Positions 6,577-11,896 of a stretch of DNA of 11,896 nucleotides are shown here, piece after piece. The notes beneath the pieces are model-generated. The model searched no databases, had not been told where the DNA came from, and saw only the letters and a list, made by a program, of their open reading frames with translations. Made by a program: the position numbers and the translations under genes. The DNA lies in contig CAKSIR010000069.1 of the NCBI GenBank assembly GCA_934462775.1, forward strand, positions 1 to 11,896, written 5' to 3'. Within the stretch, counting starts at the first letter, position 1. Each line of letters starts with the position of its first letter. The stretch comes from an uncultured Ruminiclostridium sp. Lineage in GTDB: Bacteria; Bacillota; Clostridia; Oscillospirales; Ruminococcaceae.

Positions 6577-7713
6577 TTATACCGCTGCCGCAATTCTCTT
6601 TCTGTTGAAGAGAGCCGCGCTTGCAAGCATTATAAGAACCGCGTAAAGCCCGATTATACACACATTCACAAGGGGTTCGTCCGCATTTCCCGAAATACAG
6701 TTTATATACCAATACTGAGGGGTGATGTAGGATAAGTATCGCAGCGCTCCTGCCGATTCCTCAATAGGAAACCAAGCTCCGCCAAGCAGACAGCCTATAC
6801 TTGTTATGCAGCCCGAAAGCGTTGCCAGCGCCTGCTTTGAGTTAATAAGCTGCGCGAGCATTATTGACAGCGCTGAATTAAACAGTGAGTACAGCAGAAT
6901 TACAATAAGCAGCAGCCATGTGTTTACGCCCATCGGAGCGTTGGTAAAAATGAGAAACAGGGGCAGCGGCAGGAGGGTAAGCAGTGAAACAATGACGCTT
7001 GCGCCAAGGGTGCCGACTATGTACTGCGTACCTGTGACTGATGAAATGCTCATTCTGCTGTATGTGCCGTACTGCCTGTCGTCCATTACCGCTAAGGTAA
7101 CGAATATGCCAACTGCCGTTACAAGCATTAGCATAAAGCCGCCTGCGAACGAAAAGCCTGCCGCAACATATTCGTCCTCTCTGTCTGAAACGACTGCGTT
7201 TTCTACCGAGAGAGCAGTTTCATAACTGTCAGAGCTTAGAATATCCTCAAACAGTTCTTTATCTCCGTCAGCAGCCTGTGCCGCAGTATAAGCGCTTTCC
7301 ATAAAACCGCTGATATACACGACAGTATAAGCGCCGTTTTCGTAGTCGTCAAGGGTGGTGGCTTTTATCTTTACATTCTCTCCCGCAAGCATTCTTTCCT
7401 CGAATCCCTCCGGTATCTCTATTATAGCAGATACATCTCTGTTAATCAACTTATCGCTGAATGTTTCCGGATTATCTTCTATTAAATTCATGTTGATTTT
7501 TTCCGAAAGATAGATTTTCATCTGCGTTGACAAAACGCTGGCGTCGCTATCTGTAACCGCAACGTCTATTTTTTCATTAACGGAATAAAGATCGGCGATA
7601 GGTCTGCCCATATAATAAAGCGCAATTCCGAAAAAGCCTGCAATCAGCGCTATTACAAGACCAAATTTAAGACGCCGTACCATTCCGATAAATACATTTT
7701 TTATATTAGTCAT
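6577..7713 (-). CDS. ABC-2 type permease (second of pair)
   Basis: This encodes a 378-residue inner-membrane subunit of an ABC exporter. The topology is typical of the ABC2_membrane_3 group: one hydrophobic helix near residues 17-36, a long, mostly polar extracytoplasmic region to about 185, then five or six helices with the conserved late segment GGAWFPIEES followed by LSYITPQYWYI, and a short basic end. The ATG at 7713 has AAAGGAG upstream and lies 11 bp after the first permease. It probably forms a heterodimer with that permease, energised by the ATPase at the operon head. By composition it matches the LnrM/LnrN subunits, though pairwise assignment to one of them cannot be made by eye. Confidence 0.92.
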   Translation of the reverse strand: MTNIKNVFIGMVRRLKFGLVIALIAGFFGIALYYMGRPIADLYSVNEKIDVAVTDSDASVLSTQMKIYLSEKINMNLIEDNPETFSDKLINRDVSAIIEIPEGFEERMLAGENVKIKATTLDDYENGAYTVVYISGFMESAYTAAQAADGDKELFEDILSSDSYETALSVENAVVSDREDEYVAAGFSFAGGFMLMLVTAVGIFVTLAVMDDRQYGTYSRMSISSVTGTQYIVGTLGASVIVSLLTLLPLPLFLIFTNAPMGVNTWLLLIVILLYSLFNSALSIMLAQLINSKQALATLSGCITSIGCLLGGAWFPIEESAGALRYLSYITPQYWYINCISGNADEPLVNVCIIGLYAVLIMLASAALFNRKRIAAAV

Positions 7714-7724
7714 GTCCGCTCCTT

Positions 7725-8822
7725 TCAGATTGCCTTTTTCCTTGAAAATACAACCGCGCCTAAGGCTGCAAGAACTGCGCTTATTCCAAGAGCAGCGAAA
7801 ATAACCGTCAGCGCGCTTTCAGGCTCATTGTAAAGCGTAAGCTTGAACGCCGCCTGCTGTATGACATACGGCGGAAGATTTGTACTGAAGCCTTCGAAAA
7901 ATATTTCCTTCGAAAATGAACCCGAGAAGAACAGCAATGCCCACGCAACAGGTAAAACTACGCCCTCGGGAGGCGCCTTTATGATAATTCCCACCAGCAT
8001 TCCAAAGGCGATTGCCGCCGCCGAACAGCAGCAGAGCATTATAAAAATTATCACGTTTCCCAAAAAGTTATCGCAGTAATGCGCACCGAATCCGTATGCC
8101 GAAAAGAGCATTATGGTAAGGTTGCATATCACCGCCGACGGAAGAAGCCCGATGATTTTTCCGAAGAAAATCTTCAGCTTTCCAAGAGGGGAAATGTAAA
8201 GCCTTGCCATTGTATATGTCTTTTTCTCATCGTTGAACGCTTCGGCTCCCATTATTATGTGGGACATGAATATCATCATTACCGCCATGCAAATTGCGTA
8301 ATAGTCTATCATGCTGCGGCTGATGCCAAGCCCCTCCTGCTCAACAAAGCTGCTTTCGGTTTCTGTACCGGAAAGGTTCATCAGCATTGACGGATTGATT
8401 GCCGCTATTTTGTAATATGTATCCGAAACGGCAATATAGGAATTAAGCACCGAAACAAGCGCTCTGTTCGCTATGCTGTTTTTCCCGATGTACAGCCTAA
8501 TTTCTCCGTCGGCAAGCTCTACATAAGCGTCAATCCCGCCGCTGTCGGCAGCGGACAGCGCCTTTTCCCTGTCGTCGTTCCTGCTGCTTTTTATAACATC
8601 AATGCCGCCAAGAAACGATTCAAATGCCGAGGCGCTTTGTTCATCGGCGCCCGATACGCTGTACTGAATATTTATCTCTCCTATGTCGTAATCTGCAACG
8701 TCAATTCCTTGCAGCATTGTTCCGAGAAAGAAAACAAGCAGCACAGGAAACAGCAGACCCATGAACACATTGACTGGATTTCTGAAAAATTCCCTGATTT
8801 CTTTAATAATAATGCTTCCCAT
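7725..8822 (-). CDS. ABC-2 type permease (first of pair)
   Basis: This encodes a 365-residue ABC exporter membrane subunit. A first helix spans residues of about 18-37 (VFMGLLFPVLLVFFLGTML). An extracytoplasmic region of about 130 residues follows, then a block of roughly five helices from 170 onward, ending in FSRKKAI on the cytoplasmic side. The stretch NPVNVFMGLLFPVLLVF is typical of ABC-2 drug-exporter permeases, as is ALLFFSGSFSKEIFFEG in the later helices. The ATG at 8822 follows AAGGAG and begins 10 bp after the ATPase stop. The pair of unequal permeases with a single ATPase is the LnrLMN-like arrangement. The substrate is unknown; amphipathic or membrane-active compounds are the likeliest by analogy. 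Confidence 0.92.
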   Translation of the reverse strand: MGSIIIKEIREFFRNPVNVFMGLLFPVLLVFFLGTMLQGIDVADYDIGEINIQYSVSGADEQSASAFESFLGGIDVIKSSRNDDREKALSAADSGGIDAYVELADGEIRLYIGKNSIANRALVSVLNSYIAVSDTYYKIAAINPSMLMNLSGTETESSFVEQEGLGISRSMIDYYAICMAVMMIFMSHIIMGAEAFNDEKKTYTMARLYISPLGKLKIFFGKIIGLLPSAVICNLTIMLFSAYGFGAHYCDNFLGNVIIFIMLCCCSAAAIAFGMLVGIIIKAPPEGVVLPVAWALLFFSGSFSKEIFFEGFSTNLPPYVIQQAAFKLTLYNEPESALTVIFAALGISAVLAALGAVVFSRKKAI

Positions 8823-8832
8823 TTTCCGCTCC

Positions 8833-9777
8833 TTAACGAATGTCGTGACCTGTAAGCGAAAGGAACACCGCGTCCATATCAGGCTTTTCGGTATTTACCT
8901 CAAGGACAGGCATTCCAAGCCGTACAAGCTCGCTGATAACATGAGAAATATCGGTGCAGCTGATATTCATGTCAACACTCAGCACATTGTCTGCAAATCT
9001 TGCCTTATTTACGTCAGGCAGAGATGACACCGACTTTATCAGACTATCAGCCGTAACCGTTTCGTTCAGCACGGTAGTGATTTTCACTGTGCAGCTGTCG
9101 GAAATCATGGTGATAAGCTCCTGCTGTGTTCCCTCCGCAACAAGTCTGCCCTTATCCACAATAGCTACGCGGTCGCAGATTTCCTCCACCTCGTGCATAT
9201 AGTGAGATGTGTAAATAACTGTCGCGCCGCTATCTCTCAGCTTTTTTATCGAGTTCATGATGTGTTCCCTCGACTGAGCGTCAACGCCTACCGTTGGTTC
9301 GTCCATTACTATCAGCTTAGGCTCGTGAGCGATTCCGCAGGCAATGTTAAGTCTGCGCTTCATGCCGCCCGACATCTTCTTCGGCTTAAGGTCAGCCTTG
9401 TCAGCCAGCCCTGCAAACTCAAGCGCTTTCTCCGCGCTTTCCTTAAGCTTCTGACCCTTAAGACCGTACAGCGAAGCGAAAAATTCAACGTTTTCCCTTG
9501 CCGTAAGATAAGGATAAACCGCAATTTCCTGCGGCACGCTGCCGATTATCCTGCGTATTTTTTCTCTGTCCTTTGAAATATCCATTCCGTCGATTGTAAC
9601 GCTTCCCGATGTCATTTCGTCAAGAGTGGTTATTATGTTTATAGTGGTGGATTTGCCTGCGCCGTTCGGTCCGATAAGTCCGAAAATCTCTCCCTCGTTT
9701 ACCTTAAAGCTGAGGTTGTCCACTGCGCAGCAGCTGCCGTAATTCTTTACAAGCTTGTCTATAACTGCAAATGCCAT
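8833..9777 (-). CDS. ABC transporter ATP-binding subunit (drug-export type)
   Basis: This encodes a 314-residue cytoplasmic ATPase that powers the two permeases downstream. Motifs are the Walker A GPNGAGKST (36-44), Q-loop Gln83, signature MSGGMKRR (135-142), Walker B LIVMDEP (155-161) and the switch His192. About 100 extra residues follow the nucleotide-binding domain, as in DrrA/LnrL-like exporters. The start is placed at the ATG at 9777 because AAGGAG lies at 9785-9790 with 7-nt spacing; the in-frame ATG at 9795 has no good binding site and would leave only about 12 nt of leader after the predicted promoter. It is the first gene of the six-gene operon. The signature with Met in place of the usual Gln is common in this subfamily. 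Confidence 0.95.
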   Translation of the reverse strand: MAFAVIDKLVKNYGSCCAVDNLSFKVNEGEIFGLIGPNGAGKSTTINIITTLDEMTSGSVTIDGMDISKDREKIRRIIGSVPQEIAVYPYLTARENVEFFASLYGLKGQKLKESAEKALEFAGLADKADLKPKKMSGGMKRRLNIACGIAHEPKLIVMDEPTVGVDAQSREHIMNSIKKLRDSGATVIYTSHYMHEVEEICDRVAIVDKGRLVAEGTQQELITMISDSCTVKITTVLNETVTADSLIKSVSSLPDVNKARFADNVLSVDMNISCTDISHVISELVRLGMPVLEVNTEKPDMDAVFLSLTGHDIR

Positions 9778-9813
9778 TTCCGTTCTCCTTTTCATATTTT
9801 CTTTACTGTACTC

Positions 9814-9819
9814 ATTATA
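9814..9819 (-). promoter_or_regulatory. Candidate -10 for the ABC/two-component operon
   Basis: A perfect TATAAT on the minus strand lies 37-42 nt upstream of the ATPase start codon. At the right distance (9836-9843) no recognisable -35 box is present, only GC-rich sequence. An activator-dependent promoter is one explanation and would fit control by the operon's own response regulator. Confidence 0.5.
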
Positions 9820-9843
9820 CCTCGCAAACGGACATTGCGCCAG

Positions 9844-9877
9844 TTACAAACGATACTTTTCGGTATGACATTTGTAA
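9844..9877. promoter_or_regulatory. Imperfect dyad between divergent exporter genes
   Basis: TTACAAA (9844-9850) and TTTGTAA (9871-9877) are perfect inverted 7-mers, with an inner ATAC/GTAT pair (9853-9856, 9863-9866) whose centre is shifted by one base. The centre lies about 53 bp upstream of the predicted ABC operon start and about 73 bp upstream of the MATE start. This is a plausible binding site for the NarL-type regulator encoded in the operon, or for another regulator. Confidence 0.4.
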
Positions 9878-9897
9878 TATGTTATTCTGACAAAGAC

Positions 9898-9926
9898 TTG
9901 CTCAGGTCGTTGAGATATGCTATACT
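9898..9926 (+). promoter_or_regulatory. Promoter of the second MATE gene
   Basis: TTGCTC (9898-9903), a 17-nt spacer and TATACT (9921-9926), with TGC directly before the -10, give an extended -10 promoter. The expected start is near 9933. This places every upstream in-frame start codon, including the ATG at 9835, outside the transcript. Confidence 0.65.
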
Positions 9927-9960
9927 GTATTTATTAAATGCATTTTTTACGGGTGATAAC

Positions 9961-11292
9961 GTGTATCGTGACTTAACAAAGGGCAGCATAGCCAAAGGAC
10001 TGCTGCTTTTCGCACTGCCGATGATGGCGGGAAACTTATTACAGCAATTCTACAACATTGCAGACACGCTTATTGTCGGGCAGGCAATCGGCAGCGACGC
10101 TTTGGCGGCGGTGGGTTCGGCGTATGCCCTTATGATTTTTCTCACTTCGATATTCATCGGTCTTTCAATGGGCGCAGGCGCGCTTTTTTCAATTTACATA
10201 GGCAAAAACGACCGTGATTCGCTGAAAAGCGCCGTTGCTCACGGCATTATGCTTATTTTTGCGGTAACAGCCGCGCTGAACGTGCTTGCCTATGTGTTTG
10301 TCGACCGGATAATGCACTTTCTTGAAATCCCATACGAAATTTACAGTCTTATGCGGGAATACCTCGTTGTAATATTCGCAGGGCTGATGGCGACATCGCT
10401 TTACAACTTCCTGTCCTGCCTGCTGAGGGCGGCGGGAAACTCAGTTACTCCGCTGTGGTTCTTAGGAACGGCGGCAGTGCTGAATATTGCGCTTGACCTG
10501 CTGTTTGTGCTTGTTTTCGGAATGGAAACCGCAGGAGCGGCAATAGCTACCGTTATTGCTCAATACGTTTCGGCTGTTGGGATTCTCGTTTACGTTCTCT
10601 GCAAATGCCGCGAGCTGCTGCCTCATAAGCAGCACTTCAAGCCAAACAGGAAGATGTTCGCCGAAATATGCGACCTTTCGCTGCTGACCTGTCTTCAGCA
10701 ATCTGCAATGAATTTCGGTATACTCCTTGTGCAAAGACTGGTTGACAGCTTTGGCGCAGTTACAATGGCGGCATTTGCGGCGGCTGTAAAAATAGACACC
10801 TTCGCCTACCTGCCTGTGCAGGATTTTGGCAATGCCTTTTCTACCTTTGCCGCTCAAAACTACGGCGCAGGACAGACCGAACGGCTAAAAAAGGGATTTC
10901 GCACGGCAACGGCAATCAGCATTGTTTTTTCCGCTGTTGTTTCGCTGCTTGTCTTTGTGTTTGCAGAGCCGCTTATGCAGATTTTTATAAAGCCTGACGA
11001 AACAGCGGTTATTGCTTCGGGCGTAACCTACCTCCGCGTTGAGGGCGCGTTCTATGTGGGAATTGGCTGCCTTTTTCTGCTGTACGGCTTCTACCGCGCA
11101 GTCAAGCGGCCGGGTATGTCGGTTGTTCTTACGGTAATTTCACTGGGAACAAGGGTAGCGCTTGCCTACGCGCTTGCGGGAATCATGGGAGAAACAGGTA
11201 TCTGGATTGCAATACCCATAGGCTGGTTTCTTGCAGACGCTGTCGGATACGGCTTCTATTTTGTCAAAAAGAAAAAGCTGCTTGAAAAATAG
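9961..11292 (+). CDS. MATE family multidrug efflux transporter (second)
   Basis: This encodes a 443-residue membrane antiporter of the MATE family with 12 predicted helices. Signatures are FALPMMAGNLLQQFYNIADT (17-36) in the first half and STFAAQNYGAGQ (294-305) in the second. A lysine-rich tail ends the protein. The start is taken as the GTG at 9961, preceded by GGGTGATAA, a match to the GGTGAT part of the anti-Shine-Dalgarno complement, and lying about 28 nt after the predicted transcript start. The frame is open upstream to an ATG at 9835, but those 42 residues precede the promoter and read unlike a MATE N-terminus. The gene is divergent from the ABC operon and could share control with it. 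The substrate is not predictable. Confidence 0.93.
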   Translation: MYRDLTKGSIAKGLLLFALPMMAGNLLQQFYNIADTLIVGQAIGSDALAAVGSAYALMIFLTSIFIGLSMGAGALFSIYIGKNDRDSLKSAVAHGIMLIFAVTAALNVLAYVFVDRIMHFLEIPYEIYSLMREYLVVIFAGLMATSLYNFLSCLLRAAGNSVTPLWFLGTAAVLNIALDLLFVLVFGMETAGAAIATVIAQYVSAVGILVYVLCKCRELLPHKQHFKPNRKMFAEICDLSLLTCLQQSAMNFGILLVQRLVDSFGAVTMAAFAAAVKIDTFAYLPVQDFGNAFSTFAAQNYGAGQTERLKKGFRTATAISIVFSAVVSLLVFVFAEPLMQIFIKPDETAVIASGVTYLRVEGAFYVGIGCLFLLYGFYRAVKRPGMSVVLTVISLGTRVALAYALAGIMGETGIWIAIPIGWFLADAVGYGFYFVKKKKLLEK

Positions 11293-11302
11293 CAAAAACC
11301 TC

Positions 11303-11333
11303 TTGACATAGAGCCTGTTTTAAGTATTATAAT
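11303..11333 (+). promoter_or_regulatory. Promoter of the flavin-reductase-like gene
   Basis: A perfect TTGACA (11303-11308) is followed by TATTAT (11325-11330, 16-nt spacer), which overlaps TATAAT (11328-11333, 19-nt spacer). It starts 10 bp after the MATE stop, and no terminator hairpin separates them, so MATE transcripts may read through. Confidence 0.75.
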
Positions 11334-11378
11334 AAAAATAAGGCGCAAGCCGCATAAATCACAAGGAGGAAAAAATCC

Positions 11379-11896
11379 ATGAGAAAAAATTTCGGCGCAA
11401 AGCCCCTTACCTATCCACAGCCTGTTTTCATTCTTGCCGCTTACGATGAAAACGGCAAGCCAAACGCAATGAACGCCGCATGGGGCGGCATCAGCGAGGG
11501 CAACGAGCTTTCAATGTGCATAAGCGCAGGACATAAAACCACCAAGAACATTCTCAAAAAGAAGGCGTTCACAGTCAGCATGGCTGACGTAAAGCACATG
11601 GCTGCCTGCGATTATGTGGGACTTGTTTCAGGTGAAAAGGAGCCCGATAAGTTTGCAAAGGCAGGATTCCATGCTGTAAAGTCCGAATTTGTTGACGCTC
11701 CGCTTATTGAGGAGCTTGCAGTTGCGTTAGAGTGCAGATTGAAGAGCTACGACCCTGAAACCTGCCGCATGGTTGGCGAGATTGTAAACGTCAGCGTTGA
11801 CGAAAGCGTACTTGACGCAAACGGAAACGTTGACGTTGCAAAGGCGCAGCCAATCACATTCGACCCGTTCAACAACAATTACGTTGCGCTTGGCGA
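11379..11896 (+). CDS. Flavin-reductase-like (flavoredoxin-type) protein, truncated by window end
   Basis: The frame is open from the ATG at 11379 to the window edge, giving 172 codons without a stop, so the gene continues to the right. The product resembles FMN-binding flavin-reductase-like or flavoredoxin proteins. Supporting stretches are PQPVFILAAYDENGKPNAMNA followed by AWGGI near the start (FMN-binding region), KTTKNILKKKAFTVSM in the middle, and VGEIVNVSVDESVLD then PITFDPFNNNYVALG towards the end. Such proteins bind FMN in the cytoplasm and take part in electron transfer or flavin reduction. The start is supported by AAGGAGGA at 11363-11370 with 8-nt spacing. It has its own strong promoter. 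Its electron donor and partner are unknown. Confidence 0.88.
   Translation, partial: MRKNFGAKPLTYPQPVFILAAYDENGKPNAMNAAWGGISEGNELSMCISAGHKTTKNILKKKAFTVSMADVKHMAACDYVGLVSGEKEPDKFAKAGFHAVKSEFVDAPLIEELAVALECRLKSYDPETCRMVGEIVNVSVDESVLDANGNVDVAKAQPITFDPFNNNYVALG

Noticed and set aside
9350..9380. ABC signature MSGGMKRR as an unusual substitution
   Set aside because: Met in place of Gln is frequent in drug-export ATPases of this type and does not indicate loss of activity.
9938..9976. 12-codon leader ORF overlapping the second MATE start
   Set aside because: It has an ATG but no ribosome binding site and no regulatory peptide pattern. It overlaps the MATE start out of frame and is most likely chance.

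Overview
The window looks like chromosomal DNA of a low-to-mid GC Firmicute, most likely a gut Clostridia lineage of the Ruminococcaceae/Oscillospiraceae type. The basis is strong AGGAGG-type ribosome binding sites, sigma-A-like promoters, the gene families present and the hairpin-rich intergenic DNA at the left edge. This placement is an inference from style, not from a marker gene. There is no rRNA, tRNA, CRISPR array, insertion sequence or phage gene in view.

Layout, left to right. Positions 1-237 hold no gene but are packed with inverted repeats, ending in terminator-like hairpins. A minus-strand MATE exporter (238-1638) follows, with its own promoter. Next is an aldo/keto reductase of the YghZ/Gpr type (minus, 1811-2803), divergent from an AraC-family regulator (plus, 2916-3731). 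Their predicted promoters overlap across a perfect 16-bp palindrome. The regulator is followed after 14 bp by thiamine pyrophosphokinase (thiN, 3746-4369).

From 9777 down to 4378 runs a tightly packed six-gene minus-strand operon: ABC ATPase, two ABC-2 permeases, a DesK/NarL-type sensor kinase, a LuxR-type response regulator and a small cysteine-rich DUF3795-like protein. Intergenic gaps are 10-15 bp, and the kinase and regulator overlap by 4 bp. The first five gene types match the composition of the Bacillus subtilis LnrLMN exporter with its LnrJK two-component system, which confers resistance to membrane-active polyenes, although the gene order differs. The likely logic is a self-regulated drug or envelope-stress exporter. 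The DUF3795-like gene at the end is an unexplained addition.

Divergent from this operon is a second, distinct MATE exporter (plus, probable GTG start at 9961, ending 11292). The 183-bp gap between the two starts holds a good promoter for the MATE gene, a -10 without a clear -35 for the ABC operon, and a 34-bp imperfect dyad that could bind a regulator. The window ends inside a flavin-reductase-like gene (11379 onward) behind a strong promoter.

Overall this is an export and stress-response neighbourhood: three exporters, two regulatory modules, one carbonyl-detoxifying oxidoreductase candidate and one flavoprotein. I see no clearly novel multi-gene system. The most notable points are the overlapping divergent promoters, the ABC/two-component operon with its DUF3795 partner, and the hairpin cluster at the left edge.
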